Below are positions 8,285 through 17,393 of a DNA stretch of 64,000 nt, in pieces. Origin of the DNA: Nocardia sp. BMG51109 (GTDB lineage: Bacteria; Actinomycetota; Actinomycetes; Mycobacteriales; Mycobacteriaceae). The notes under the pieces were generated by a model, which was not told the origin of the DNA, ran no database searches, and was given only the letters and a program-made list of their open reading frames with translations. The stretch is from positions 5,022,001-5,086,000 of the forward strand of contig NZ_JAFQ01000004.1 of NCBI RefSeq assembly GCF_000526215.1. Reading direction: 5' to 3'. How positions within the stretch are numbered: the stretch's first letter is position 1; every line of letters begins with the position of its first letter. A program made the position numbers and the translations under genes.

Positions 8285-8652
8285 TGCGTCGAGAACCTCG
8301 TTTCCGGGATCGGGGTCGGGCGGGAGGAGCGAAACCCAGTCTCCGAGTATGCCGTACCGGGGTCGCGGGTGCGCGGGCCGAGGGGTGCGCGTGCGCCGGA
8401 GGGTCCGGCGGGGCACCGGACAGCGCGGTCGGCGGATTATCCGGAGGTCGTCGGCGTCTTCCCGGTGTGTCGAATGCGACCCGGGCACAACGAGGTACCC
8501 GGTTTGGTCTACGCTGCGTAGTACTCGGGAACTCCCCGGATGGACCGCGCGTTGCGCACGGCCGCCGGCGGCGGCCCGAACGTGCTGAACAGCCGCCGTC
8601 CGGCCCACACCGGCGGCGGCGAGTCGGAGAGACGACCAGGAAGGCGTTGAGC
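8285..8652. other. 368-bp asnB-ctaC divergent intergenic region
   Basis: No gene is supported. A perfect 6-bp-arm palindrome, CTACGCTGCGTAG, lies at 8509-8521 and contains a TACGCT hexamer that could be the ctaC -10. Other overlapping open frames look like antisense shadows. The genes found between asnB and ctaC in M. tuberculosis do not appear here. Confidence 0.4.
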
Positions 8653-9753
8653 GTGGCGCACAAGGCGAGCGAAGCGATAGGGGCACGCCCCGGCGGGGGC
8701 TCTACCTCCGGCGGACGGGGCCGCATCCTTCGGCGGGCCGGGCTGGCGGTGTCCATGGGGATCACCGTGCTGCTCGTCTCGGGTTGCTCGATCGACAACC
8801 CCGTGCTTCGGTTCGGCTGGCCCACGGGTATCACCCCGCAGGCGACCCGGATGCGGGAGCTGTGGACGTGGTCGGTCATCGCCGCCCTGGCGATGGGCGT
8901 GCTGGTGTGGGGCCTGACCTTCTGGACGGTCGCCTTCCACCGCAAGAAGTCGAGCTCGCCGGAGTTCCCCCGGCAGACCGGCTACAACGTGCCGCTGGAG
9001 CTGACCTACACGGCGATCCCGTTCGTGATCATCGCGGTGCTGTTCTACTTCACCGTCGTCGTGCAGAACTACGTGCACGAGAAGACGGGCGACCCGGACG
9101 TGGTCGTCGATGTGACCGCGTTCCAGTGGAACTGGAAGTTCGGCTACCAGAAGGCGGTACAGGGCAACGGCCAGGTCTACGACGGCGTGGACCAGGAGCG
9201 TCAGGGCCTGAACCAGGAGATCATCGAGGAGTACAAGGAGCGCAAGGTCGACGGCCACCCGCGACCGGGTCCGAACAACGGCCTGCCCGCCAACGACACC
9301 ACCTACCTGAACTACGACAAGGTCGAGACGATCGGCTCCAGCCAGGAGATTCCGGTGCTGGTGCTGCCGACCAACAAGGTCGTCGAGTTCCAGCTGGCGT
9401 CGGCCGACGTCATCCACGCGTTCTGGGTGCCGGAGTTCCTGTTCAAGCGCGACGTGATGCCGAACCCGAAGGAAAACCACTCCGACAACACCTTCCAGAT
9501 CACCAAGATCGAGCGGGAGGGCGCCTTCGTCGGCCGCTGCGCGGAGATGTGCGGCACCTACCACTCGATGATGAACTTCGAGGTCCGGGCCGTGTCCCCG
9601 GACAAGTTCGACCGCTACCTGCAGGCACGAGAGCGCGGCGCGACCAACGCCGAGGCGCTGTCGAGCATCGGGGAATCGCCGGTGGCGGTGGTGACGCATC
9701 CGTTCGACACCAAGCGCACGGCGCGCGAAGCTTCCCAGGCCGACGGCAAGTGA
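8653..9753 (+). CDS. ctaC: cytochrome c oxidase subunit II (CtaC)
   Basis: A 366-residue subunit II of the aa3 oxidase, which receives electrons at its CuA site. GTG 8653 is preceded by AGGAAGG with an 8-nt spacing. The N-terminus carries a lipobox, LLVSGC, with Cys45 as the probable lipidated residue; two membrane helices follow (LAMGVLVWGLTFW and AIPFVIIAVLFYF). The cupredoxin domain has the aromatic FQWNWKFGY segment and the CuA motif CAEMCGTYHSMM. ctaF follows after 13 nt, so the two form an operon. The catalytic subunit gene ctaD is not in the window. Confidence 0.96.
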   Translation: MAHKASEAIGARPGGGSTSGGRGRILRRAGLAVSMGITVLLVSGCSIDNPVLRFGWPTGITPQATRMRELWTWSVIAALAMGVLVWGLTFWTVAFHRKKSSSPEFPRQTGYNVPLELTYTAIPFVIIAVLFYFTVVVQNYVHEKTGDPDVVVDVTAFQWNWKFGYQKAVQGNGQVYDGVDQERQGLNQEIIEEYKERKVDGHPRPGPNNGLPANDTTYLNYDKVETIGSSQEIPVLVLPTNKVVEFQLASADVIHAFWVPEFLFKRDVMPNPKENHSDNTFQITKIEREGAFVGRCAEMCGTYHSMMNFEVRAVSPDKFDRYLQARERGATNAEALSSIGESPVAVVTHPFDTKRTAREASQADGK

Positions 9754-9766
9754 GGAATGAACTGAC

Positions 9767-10183
9767 ATGAAGGTCGAAGCACGCATCTTCGAGCTGCTCA
9801 CGGTGTTCTTCATCATCGTGGCGGTCGTCTACGCCATCTTCACCGCACAGTCGCGCACCGGCGTCGAATGGGCCGGCACCACCGCGATCGTGCTGACCGC
9901 GGGCCTGACCCTGATCGTCGGCACCTACTTCCGGTTCGTGGCGCGCCGCCTCGACCTGCGCCCGGAGGACTACGAGGACGCCGAGATCGCGGACGGCTCC
10001 GGCGACCTGGGCTTCTTCTCGCCCGGCAGCTTCTGGCCCATCCTGATCGCGGCGGCCGCCTCGGTGACCGCCATCGGGTTCGCGTTCTTCCAGCCGTGGC
10101 TGATCGGTCTCGGCGTGATCTGCGTTCTGGTCGCGGTGGGGGGCCTGGTGTTCGAGTACCACCTGGGCCCGGAGAAGCACTGA
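9767..10183 (+). CDS. ctaF: actinobacterial cytochrome c oxidase subunit IV (CtaF)
   Basis: A 138-residue membrane protein with four hydrophobic helices ([74 protein letters not shown]) and the conserved EYHLGPEKH end. This is the actinobacterial subunit IV that associates with CtaC, CtaD and CtaE in the bc1-aa3 supercomplex. GAGGAA precedes the ATG. A strong hairpin 17 nt after the stop marks the end of the ctaC-ctaF operon. Confidence 0.95.
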   Translation: MKVEARIFELLTVFFIIVAVVYAIFTAQSRTGVEWAGTTAIVLTAGLTLIVGTYFRFVARRLDLRPEDYEDAEIADGSGDLGFFSPGSFWPILIAAAASVTAIGFAFFQPWLIGLGVICVLVAVGGLVFEYHLGPEKH

Positions 10184-10200
10184 CTCACGGAGTTCACGCG

Positions 10201-10230
10201 GGCGCCCCGGCCGGATTCGGCCGGGGCGCC
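10201..10230 (+). terminator. hairpin terminator after ctaF
   Basis: Perfect 12-bp arms GGCGCCCCGGCC (10201-10212) and GGCCGGGGCGCC (10219-10230) around a 6-nt loop. No U-tract follows, as is common for actinobacterial terminators. Confidence 0.7.
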
Positions 10231-10283
10231 GTGCTGTGTCCGGGTAGCCGTGCTGTGTCCGGGCTGCCGTGCTGTGTCCGGAC
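10228..10283 (+). repeat. 19-bp tandem repeat x3 after the ctaF terminator
   Basis: Copies start at 10228, 10247 and 10266 with GCCGTGCTGTGTCCGG, the last one shortened. The run sits between the ctaF hairpin and the stop of the convergent FAD oxidase gene. No coding role is visible. Confidence 0.85.
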
Positions 10284-10284
10284 T

Positions 10285-11562
10285 TCAGTCGGAGTCGTAT
10301 CGGCGGGCCCGTTCGGACCGGCAGATGTCCTCGATCTCGGCGTCGATCTCGCGCAGCAGTTCCGGGGTGCCGGTCTTGCCGGTGTAGGTCTCGGTGGGGC
10401 GCACCCGGCAGGTGAAGGTGAGGAAACCGTGGTCCTCGCCGGCGAGTTCGCGCAGGTAGGGCGAGCGCACCCCGTAGGTCATGGCGGAGATGACGGTGAA
10501 GCAGCCGCTGCGCTCGCGATACTCGGTGAACAGGTCGTGTAGTCGGTGGAACACCGCGGTGTAGGTGGACAGCGGCGCGAACACCGCGACCCGGCAGGCC
10601 GGGCCGCGCTCGGCGGAGGTGATCACCGTATCGGCCAGGTACTCGGCATCCCGCAGCGTCAGCACCTTCGGCGCGAACATCAGCGCACCGGCGGCGGCGT
10701 TGCGCACCGGCATCCCGGCGGGGCCGCGGGCGGCGGAGGCGATGGCGCCCAGCGACTTTCGCGCCCGGGAGCCCAGCTCGCGGCGGGCCTTCAGGGACGG
10801 CGTCGCGGTGGTCGGGTGCAGGCTCGACCACTGGCCGAACCGGACGGTGCCCAGCTGCACGTGCCCGGTGCCGACCGGCCGCGACACCCGCAGCGGCGCG
10901 GTGTCGACCCAGCGCCCGACCTGGAGCAGGGAATCGCCGGGCTGCTCGATCTCGGCGGCCGAGTGCTCGACGAAGGTGTCGAAGTCGAGGAAGCGGTGCG
11001 CCTCGGAGGCCAGCCAGGTGTGGTCCTTGTCGACCTCGACGGCCTCCAGCGTGAGCGCGGTGATGATACCGGTGCGGCCGGCGCCGCCGAGGATGCGGCG
11101 GAAGCGGTCGGCGTGGTGGTTGCGGCCGCAGGTGCCGAATCTGCCGTCCTGGTCGACGTATTCGAGGGCGACGACGTTATCGCTGAACATGCCGTAGCGG
11201 TGCGAGGCGGCGCTGAGCCCGCCGACCGCGGCGAAGCCGCCGGCGGTGATCTCGCGGTGGTCGCCGACGATGGGCAGCCCCAGCCCGTGCGCGGCGAGCG
11301 TGCGGTCGATATCGGACAGCCGCGCCCCCGCCTGCACCCGGACCAGCCGTGCGTCGGCGTCGACCGCCTGCACCCGGTTCATCCGGCGCAGCGACAGCAC
11401 GATGCGGTGATCGGGCGGCTCGAGTTCGTCCTCGCCGTGTTCGGTGTGGCCGCCGCCGCGGACGGTCAGCGGCTGCGGGCGGGCATCGCGCACGGTGCGG
11501 ACGACATCCGCGGTATCGCGGGGGAGGTACTCCTCGGGAAGGTCGGCGAGGGGAGTGCTCAT
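10285..11562 (-). CDS. FAD-binding oxidoreductase (PCMH/FAD_binding_4 type)
   Basis: A 425-residue oxidase or dehydrogenase. The N-terminal FAD-binding domain has TVRGGGHTEHGED and, at about residues 95-125, LPIVGDHREITAGGFAAVGGLSAASHRYGMFSD as shorter recognisable blocks; this is the PCMH-type fold in which the flavin binds near a Gly-rich loop. The substrate domain (about 200-425) is not specific enough to name a substrate. A 37-codon open frame ends with an ATGA overlap on its start, which suggests translational coupling. It is read convergently with ctaF. Confidence 0.8.
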   Translation of the reverse strand: MSTPLADLPEEYLPRDTADVVRTVRDARPQPLTVRGGGHTEHGEDELEPPDHRIVLSLRRMNRVQAVDADARLVRVQAGARLSDIDRTLAAHGLGLPIVGDHREITAGGFAAVGGLSAASHRYGMFSDNVVALEYVDQDGRFGTCGRNHHADRFRRILGGAGRTGIITALTLEAVEVDKDHTWLASEAHRFLDFDTFVEHSAAEIEQPGDSLLQVGRWVDTAPLRVSRPVGTGHVQLGTVRFGQWSSLHPTTATPSLKARRELGSRARKSLGAIASAARGPAGMPVRNAAAGALMFAPKVLTLRDAEYLADTVITSAERGPACRVAVFAPLSTYTAVFHRLHDLFTEYRERSGCFTVISAMTYGVRSPYLRELAGEDHGFLTFTCRVRPTETYTGKTGTPELLREIDAEIEDICRSERARRYDSD

Positions 11563-11672
11563 GAACGGGCCTCGCCGAACAGCTGCTTCGGCATGCGCAC
11601 CGGCGCATCATGTTTCATGACTCGGCGTGTCGGGACTCCGTGTTTCATGATTCGCTCGATGCGCTCGCTCAT
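11559..11672 (-). CDS. possible 37-residue leader peptide coupled to the FAD oxidase
   Basis: The frame begins MSERIERIMKHGVPTRRV and ends QLFGEARS; its TGA overlaps the oxidase ATG as ATGA (11559-11562). GAGG precedes the ATG, but only 2 nt away. An MKHxxP segment occurs twice. The MSER-type start also occurs in the leader before the metallopeptidase at 50657 and at the QcrA N-terminus. It may be a coupling device rather than a functional protein, or just part of a longer regulatory leader. Confidence 0.35.
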   Translation of the reverse strand: MSERIERIMKHGVPTRRVMKHDAPVRMPKQLFGEARS

Positions 11673-11753
11673 GACCTCACAGCTAACCACAGTCGCGCCG
11701 GTTCGTCTGCCCCGATGGGTGTGGTGCACGGGGCGCCGGGGTAGGCATGACGC

Positions 11754-12521
11754 ATGACCACGGTTCTCGTCACCGGCGGAAGCGGCGCCCTCGGACAGCA
11801 CATCGTGACCGGACTGCGAGGCAACGGGCACGACGTCCGGGTGCTGTCGCGGCGCGCGAGCGCCGGCACGCACGTCGGCGATCTCACAACGGGCGAGGGG
11901 GTGCGGGAGGCCGCGGCCGGTGCCGACCTGATCGTGCACGCGGCGTCGGACTTCCGCCGGTTCGGGAAACCGGATCTCGCGCAGACGCGCAACCTGCTGG
12001 CGGAATCCAAGGGTGTGCGCCAGCTGCTGTACGTGTCCATCGTCGGGATCGATCGGATTCCGTTCCGGTACTACCGCAACAAGCTCGCGTGCGAGGACCT
12101 GATCACCGAAAGTGATGTGCCGCACACGATTCTGCGGGCCACCCAGTTCCACGACCTGATCGGCGCGGTGCTGCGCGGCGTCGAGCGGCTGCCGGTGTCG
12201 CCGCTGCCGCTGGACTTCCGTTTCCAGCCGGTGGCGACCGAGGACGTGGCGGCCCGGGTGGTCGAGCTGATCGACGGCGAACCGGTCGGCCACGCAGCGG
12301 ATTTCGGCGGCCCGGAGGTGCTGACCCTCGGGCAGCTGGCCGAAGCGTGGCGGGAGCGGCGGGGCGGGCCGCGGCGGGTGGTGCGCCTGCCGATGACGGG
12401 CAAGGTCGCCTGCGCCTTCCGGGCCGGCGACAACACCTGCCCGAATCACGCCGACGGCACCCGGACCTGGGCGCAGTACGTCGCCGACGTTCCCGACCGG
12501 GTCTACCGGCTGCGCGGGTAG
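11754..12521 (+). CDS. NAD(P)-binding atypical SDR / NmrA-like protein
   Basis: A 255-residue Rossmann protein. The N-terminal dinucleotide loop is VLVTGGSGALGQHI (residues 4-17), followed by an arginine pair (LSRR) that favours NADP(H). An atypical-SDR middle region reads LLYVSIVGIDRIPFRYYRNK, where the YxxxK-like pair YYRNK may be the catalytic remnant. Such proteins act as redox sensors, epimerase-like enzymes or quinone reductases; the sequence does not decide between these. It is divergent from the leader-oxidase pair, with about 80 bp in between. Confidence 0.8.
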   Translation: MTTVLVTGGSGALGQHIVTGLRGNGHDVRVLSRRASAGTHVGDLTTGEGVREAAAGADLIVHAASDFRRFGKPDLAQTRNLLAESKGVRQLLYVSIVGIDRIPFRYYRNKLACEDLITESDVPHTILRATQFHDLIGAVLRGVERLPVSPLPLDFRFQPVATEDVAARVVELIDGEPVGHAADFGGPEVLTLGQLAEAWRERRGGPRRVVRLPMTGKVACAFRAGDNTCPNHADGTRTWAQYVADVPDRVYRLRG

Positions 12522-12564
12522 GTGTCGCCGCCGGATCCCGCCGGGCCTGGCAGGATTCGGCTCC

Positions 12565-12903
12565 ATGAGTGTCACCGCGGAGGATGTCCGCGCCTTCGCC
12601 CTGTCGCTGTCGGGCACGACGGAGCAATTCGCCTGGGGGATGCCGATTTTCCGGGTCGCGGGCAAGCTGTTCCTCACCCTGCCGGAGAACGAGACCTCGA
12701 TGGCGGTCCGCTGCCCGATCGTCGACCGGGACGAGCTGGTCGTGGCCGAACCGGCCAAGTTCTGGATCGCCGCCCACGAGGCGAACAACGCGTGGGTGCG
12801 GGTGCGCCTGGCCGCCCTCGACGATCGGGAGGAGCTGGAGGCGATCGTCGCCGATTCCTGGCGGCAGGCGGCGCCGCGGGATCTGGTGGACGAACTCGGC
12901 TGA
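12565..12903 (+). CDS. MmcQ/YjbR family protein
   Basis: A 112-residue protein with the MmcQ/YjbR pattern: ALSLSGTTEQFAWGMPIFRVAGKLFLTL near the start (seen in shorter blocks), then EPAKFWIAAHEANNAWVRVRL and a C-terminal DSWRQAAP segment. The family has a CyaY-like alpha/beta fold and is often labelled DNA-binding, although its role is unknown. It starts 43 nt after the NAD(P)-binding gene and may be co-transcribed with it. Confidence 0.82.
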   Translation: MSVTAEDVRAFALSLSGTTEQFAWGMPIFRVAGKLFLTLPENETSMAVRCPIVDRDELVVAEPAKFWIAAHEANNAWVRVRLAALDDREELEAIVADSWRQAAPRDLVDELG

Positions 12904-12989
12904 ACGTGCCGTCTGTTACTTCCGCTGTCAACCTGTTTTCCGGCATGTAACTGGAGTAACTCCACGTCGACCGGACCGCCGAATCGTCG

Positions 12990-12995
12990 TAGCGT
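12990..12995 (+). promoter_or_regulatory. -10 hexamer TAGCGT for the MoxR-type gene
   Basis: TAGCGT is followed by 7 nt and then GTG 13003, with no Shine-Dalgarno in between; this predicts a leaderless transcript for the MoxR/VWA operon. Confidence 0.45.
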
Positions 12996-13002
12996 CGATA
13001 TC

Positions 13003-14397
13003 GTGACTGTTCCAGAACACCTGCCCAGCACCGCGGGCGAGCTGCGCGCCGCCGGCCACGAGCCGCGGGGCGTGAAGACCGAGATCCGCGAGAACCTGCT
13101 GGCGCTGCTGGGCTCCGGCGGCGATCCGTGGCCGGGCATCGTCGGCTACGACCGCACCGTCCTGCCGCAGCTCGAGCGGGCGCTGCTGGCCGGGCACGAC
13201 GTCGTCCTGCTGGGCGAGCGCGGCCAGGGCAAGACCAGGTTGCTGCGCACGCTGGCCGGCCTGCTCGACGAGTGGACGCCCGTGATCGCGGGCCTCGAAC
13301 TGGGCGAGCACCCGCTGGACCCGATCAGCCCGGCGGGCCGCCGGCTGGCCGGGGAGTACGGCGACGACCTGCCCGTCGCGTGGCGGCACCGCTCGGAGCG
13401 CTACGCGGAGAAGCTCGCCACCCCCGACACCTCGGTCGGCGACCTGGTCGGCGACGTCGATCCGGTGAAGGTGGCCGAGGGCCGCAGCCTGGGCGATCCG
13501 GAGACCATCCACTTCGGGCTGGTGCCGCGCTCGCACCGCGGCATCGTCGCGATCAACGAGCTACCCGACCTCGCCGAGCGCATCCAGGTCGCGCTGCTGA
13601 ACGTGATGGAGGAGCGCGACATCCAGGTGCGCGGCTACACCCTGCGCCTGCCGCTGGACGTGCTGCTCGTCGCGACGGCCAATCCGGAGGACTACACCAA
13701 CCGCGGCCGGATCATCACGCCGCTCAAGGACCGGTTCGGCGCGGAGATCCGCACGCACTATCCGCTCGGTATCGAGGCCGAGGTGGATCTGGTCCGCCAG
13801 GAGGCGGATCTGGTGGCGGAGGTGGGCGATCCGCTGATCGAGGTGCTCGCCCGGTTCGTGCGGCACCTGCGCGAGTCGGCCGCCATCGACCAGCGGTCCG
13901 GCGTGTCCGCGCGGTTCGCCGTCGCCGCTGCCGAGACGGTGGCGGCCGCCGCCCTGCGCCGCTCGGCGATCACGGGCGAGCGGCCCGCCGTCGCCCGCCC
14001 CGTCGATCTGGAGTCGGTGCCCGCGGTGCTGCGCGGCAAGCTGGAGTTCGAATCCGGCGAGGAGGGACGCGAGCAGGAACACCTCACCCATCTGCTGCGC
14101 CGCGCGTTCGCCGAGACGGCGCGCGACCGCCTGGGCGGACTGGACCTGCGCCCGCTGGCCGAGGCGGTCGGCGACGGCCGCATGGTCACCACGGGCGAGC
14201 GCGTGCCCGGCAGGGAGGTGCTCTCGGCGCTGCCCGAACTGCCGGTCCTGCACGAGGTCGCCGAACGGCTGGGGGCGGGCGCCGACGACTCGCCCGCCCG
14301 CATCGCCGCGGCCGTCGAGTTCGGCCTGGAGTCGTTGTACCTGGCCCGGCGGATCGCCAAGGATTCCGATGACGGCACGACGGTGTACGGGCAGTGA
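13003..14397 (+). CDS. MoxR/magnesium chelatase-like AAA+ ATPase
   Basis: A 464-residue AAA+ protein. Walker A is GERGQGKT (71-78); the Walker B/sensor region includes HRGIVAINELPDLAERIQ and VLLVATANPEDYTNRGRI, and the arginine-rich lid follows. The layout matches the ChlI-like ATPase Rv0958 of M. tuberculosis, which also precedes a VWA protein gene. MoxR-VWA pairs are thought to work as chaperone-like remodelling machines for metal-enzyme or envelope complexes. The client here is not evident. Its last codons are part of a 15-bp duplication that spans the stop. Confidence 0.88.
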   Translation: MTVPEHLPSTAGELRAAGHEPRGVKTEIRENLLALLGSGGDPWPGIVGYDRTVLPQLERALLAGHDVVLLGERGQGKTRLLRTLAGLLDEWTPVIAGLELGEHPLDPISPAGRRLAGEYGDDLPVAWRHRSERYAEKLATPDTSVGDLVGDVDPVKVAEGRSLGDPETIHFGLVPRSHRGIVAINELPDLAERIQVALLNVMEERDIQVRGYTLRLPLDVLLVATANPEDYTNRGRIITPLKDRFGAEIRTHYPLGIEAEVDLVRQEADLVAEVGDPLIEVLARFVRHLRESAAIDQRSGVSARFAVAAAETVAAAALRRSAITGERPAVARPVDLESVPAVLRGKLEFESGEEGREQEHLTHLLRRAFAETARDRLGGLDLRPLAEAVGDGRMVTTGERVPGREVLSALPELPVLHEVAERLGAGADDSPARIAAAVEFGLESLYLARRIAKDSDDGTTVYGQ

Positions 14398-14412
14398 GTG
14401 TACGGGCAGTGA
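14383..14412 (+). repeat. 15-bp direct duplication across the stop of the MoxR-type gene
   Basis: GTGTACGGGCAGTGA occurs at 14383-14397, including the stop TGA, and again at 14398-14412. The second copy is downstream of the stop and untranslated. Confidence 0.85.
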
Positions 14413-14509
14413 CCGGAACTCCGCGAATGTCCGAACCCCTTGGCCCGGAGAGGGATTCGGACGACGGCCGGATGCGCGCGAAATCCGCCGCTGGTGTTGG
14501 TGAGGTGTC

Positions 14510-16462
14510 ATGACGATCCCCGACCGTTATTCGTACGGCCCGTACCACGAGGGCCCCGACCCCCTGGCGCCCCCGCTGGACCTGCGGGAGGCCCTCGACC
14601 AGGTCGGCCGCGACGTGATGGAGGGCAGTTCGCCCCGCTCCGCGCTGGAGGAGCTGCTCCGGCGCGGCATGCGCGACACCAGCGGTCTGGACGAGCTGAC
14701 CCGTCGGCTGTGGCAGCGCCGCTCGGAGATCTCCCGGCGGCACCGGCTGGACGGTTCGCTGCAGCAGATCCGCGACCTGCTCGACGAGGCGCTCGAGGCC
14801 GAGCGGCGCGCGCTGTTCCCCGATCCGTCCGACGACGCCCGGTTCGCCGAGGCGCGGCTGGACGCGCTGCCGTCGAGCACGGCCGCCGCGGTCACCGAGC
14901 TGTCCGAATACCCGTGGCGCTCGGAGACCGGCCGGGAGAACTACGAGAAGATCCGCGACCTGCTGGGCCGCGATCTCATGGAGTCCCGCTTCCAGGGCAT
15001 GAAGCAGGCCCTGCGGAACACGTCGCCGGAGGATGTCGAGCGGATCCGGCGGATGATGTCGGACCTGAACGACCTGCTGGCGGCGCACGCGCGCGGGGAC
15101 GACACCGAACAGCAGTTCGCCGAGTTCATGGCCGAGCACGGCGAGTTCTTCCCCGAAAACCCCCGCAACACCGAGGAATTGATCGACGCGCTGGCCGCCC
15201 GGTCCGCCGCCGCGCAGCGCATGATGAATTCGATGTCGGACGAGCAGCGCGCGGAACTGATGGAGCTGACCGGCCAGGCATTCGGCGATCCGCGGATCGC
15301 CGAACAGGTGTCGGCGCTGGACGCCAACCTGCGTGCGCTGCGCCCGGGCGAGGACTGGGAGTCGTCGCAGCGCTTCCGCGGCCAGGACCCGCTGGGCCTC
15401 GGCGAGGGCGCGCAGGCGCTGCAGGATCTCGCCGAATTGGATGCCCTCGCAGAGCAACTCGGCCAGTCCTACCCGGGCGCCCGGCTCGAGGACATCGACC
15501 TGGACGCGCTGGCCCGCCAGCTCGGCGAGGACGCCCGCGTGGACGCCGCCCGGCTGGCCGAACTGGAGCGTGAGCTGCGCCGCCAGGGGCTGTTCGAACG
15601 GGCGCCGGACGGCTCGCTCCGGTTGACGCCCAGGGCATTGCGCCGGCTCGGCGAGACGGCGCTGCGAGATGTGATCGGGCAGTTGCGATCCCGGCGCGGC
15701 GAGCGGGACACCGCCCTGGCCGGCGCGGCGGGCGAGCCGATCGGTTCCACGCGCCCCTGGCAATTCGGCGACACCGAACCCTGGGACGTGCCGCGCACCG
15801 TCCGCAACGCGGTGCTCCGGTCGGCGTCGACGGGCAGTCGCGGTGTCGCGCTGGACGTTTCGGACGTCGAGATCATGGAGACCGAGCAGCGGTCCCGCGC
15901 GGCCGTGGCGCTGTGCGTCGACACCTCGTGGTCGATGGTGCAGGACGGCCGCTGGGTGCCGATGAAGCGCACGGCGCTGGCCCTGCACCACCTGATCGCC
16001 ACCCGATTCCGCTCCGACGCGCTGAGCCTGATCACCTTCGGCCGCCACGCCGAGACCGTGGAGATCGGCGAATTGACCGCGCTGGAAGCGGTCTGGGCGC
16101 AGGGCACCAACCTGCACCACGCGCTGCTGCTGGCCGCCCGGCACCTGCGCCGCCATCCCGACGCGGTGCCGGTCGTGCTCGTCGTCACCGACGGCGAGCC
16201 CACCGCGCACCTGGAGCCCGACGGCGAGGCGTACTTCAACTGGCCGCCGGAACCGCGCACGCTGGGCGTCACGATGGCCCAGGTCGACGCGCTCGCCAAG
16301 CTGGGCGCCTCGGTGACGGTATTCATGCTGGGCGAGGATCCGCGGCTGGCGTCGTTCGTCGACCTGGTGGCGCGGCGTAGCGGCGGCCGCGTGGTGGCGC
16401 CCGACCTGGACGGGCTCGGCGCCGCCGTCGTCCGCGACTACCTGCGCGGCCGGCGCGGATGA
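14510..16462 (+). CDS. von Willebrand factor A domain protein, partner of the MoxR-type ATPase
   Basis: A 650-residue cytoplasmic protein. The N-terminal 430 residues are charged and helical, with many DLLAAHARGD-like segments. The C-terminal VWA domain has the metal-ion-dependent adhesion motif CVDTSWSM (DxSxS, near residue 470), then a conserved Thr in AQGTNLHHAL and an Asp in VVTDGEPTAH. It corresponds to Rv0959 and follows the AAA+ gene by 112 nt. The pair probably forms one complex. The stop overlaps the start of the following oxidoreductase gene as ATGA, so all three are likely one operon. Confidence 0.88.
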   Translation: MTIPDRYSYGPYHEGPDPLAPPLDLREALDQVGRDVMEGSSPRSALEELLRRGMRDTSGLDELTRRLWQRRSEISRRHRLDGSLQQIRDLLDEALEAERRALFPDPSDDARFAEARLDALPSSTAAAVTELSEYPWRSETGRENYEKIRDLLGRDLMESRFQGMKQALRNTSPEDVERIRRMMSDLNDLLAAHARGDDTEQQFAEFMAEHGEFFPENPRNTEELIDALAARSAAAQRMMNSMSDEQRAELMELTGQAFGDPRIAEQVSALDANLRALRPGEDWESSQRFRGQDPLGLGEGAQALQDLAELDALAEQLGQSYPGARLEDIDLDALARQLGEDARVDAARLAELERELRRQGLFERAPDGSLRLTPRALRRLGETALRDVIGQLRSRRGERDTALAGAAGEPIGSTRPWQFGDTEPWDVPRTVRNAVLRSASTGSRGVALDVSDVEIMETEQRSRAAVALCVDTSWSMVQDGRWVPMKRTALALHHLIATRFRSDALSLITFGRHAETVEIGELTALEAVWAQGTNLHHALLLAARHLRRHPDAVPVVLVVTDGEPTAHLEPDGEAYFNWPPEPRTLGVTMAQVDALAKLGASVTVFMLGEDPRLASFVDLVARRSGGRVVAPDLDGLGAAVVRDYLRGRRG

Positions 16463-17352
16463 GCATCGGGAGTGTTGGGATGAAGGTTCGTTTCGGTGTC
16501 GGACTGGGCTCGAACAACGGGCCCGGCGAGTTCGCGGACGTCGTGGACCGGCTCGAGGCGGCGGGGATCGACTCGCTGTGGCTGTCGGAACTGGTGTACT
16601 CGGAGTCGGTCGATCCGGTGGTCGGCATGTCGTACGCGCTGTCGCGCACGACCCGGCTGAAGGTCGGCACCTCGGTGGCGATCCTGCCGGGCCGCCATCC
16701 GGTGCTGGTCGCCAAGCAACTCGCCTCGCTCGCCGCGCTGGCGCCCAAGCGGGTGCTGCCGGTGTTCGGGCTGCAACCCGCGCAGCCGACGGAGCGGGAC
16801 CTGTTCCCGGTGCCGGAAGGTCAGCGCGGCAAGGTATTCGACGAATCGCTGCGGGTGCTGCGCGAGGTGCTGGAGGGCGGCGAGGCGTTCTCTGGGGAGT
16901 TCTTCACCGTCGAGGGTGTCCGGGTGCCTCCGGCCCGGCGGCTCGATATCTGGCTCGGCGGTGCCGCACCCGCCGCGTTCCGGCGGATCGGCCGTTTCGC
17001 CGACGGCTGGCTCGGCAGCTTCCTGACTCCCGGCGAGGCGAAACAGGGCCGGGAGGCGATCGAGGCGGCGGCCGCCGAGGCGGGCCGGGAGATCGAGGCC
17101 GACCACTTCGGCACCAGCCTGGTCCTCGCCGAGGGCGGCATCCCCGACGCGCTGGCCTCGGCCATCGGACGCCGCAGGCCCGGCGTCGACCTGGGCGATC
17201 TGATCGCGGGCAGCTGGCCGCAGCTGCATCGCCTGATCGACGGTTACCTGGAAGCCGGACTCACCAAGTTCGTCGTGGGATCCGTGGGGCCGCAGCCGAT
17301 CGACGAGTTCATCGACCGGTTCGCCACCGAACTGCTGCCGCGCCAGAACTGA
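16459..17352 (+). CDS. LLM-class F420-dependent oxidoreductase
   Basis: A luciferase-like monooxygenase-fold protein of 297 residues (or 290 if translation starts at ATG 16480, which has GGGAG 8 nt upstream). Signature segments are VRFGVGLGS, a SLWLSELVYSESVDPVVG block, TTRLKVGTSVAILPGRHPVLVAKQ, and DIWLGGAAPAAFRRIGRFADGWLG, the last contacting the deazaflavin phosphate in known relatives. Such enzymes transfer hydride between F420H2 and diverse substrates. A homologue (Rv0953c, from memory) lies close to the MoxR/VWA pair in M. tuberculosis, supporting a shared context. Confidence 0.85.
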   Translation: MSIGSVGMKVRFGVGLGSNNGPGEFADVVDRLEAAGIDSLWLSELVYSESVDPVVGMSYALSRTTRLKVGTSVAILPGRHPVLVAKQLASLAALAPKRVLPVFGLQPAQPTERDLFPVPEGQRGKVFDESLRVLREVLEGGEAFSGEFFTVEGVRVPPARRLDIWLGGAAPAAFRRIGRFADGWLGSFLTPGEAKQGREAIEAAAAEAGREIEADHFGTSLVLAEGGIPDALASAIGRRRPGVDLGDLIAGSWPQLHRLIDGYLEAGLTKFVVGSVGPQPIDEFIDRFATELLPRQN

Positions 17353-17393
17353 TCGCGGGTCATTCCGGGCCGCCGGAAACGTGGACCGGTGCT

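Noticed and set aside
11559..13139. 526-residue minus-strand frame across 11.6-13.1 kb
   Set aside because: Only its last 37 codons have support as a leader peptide; the rest is antisense to the NAD(P)-binding and YjbR genes and lacks motifs.
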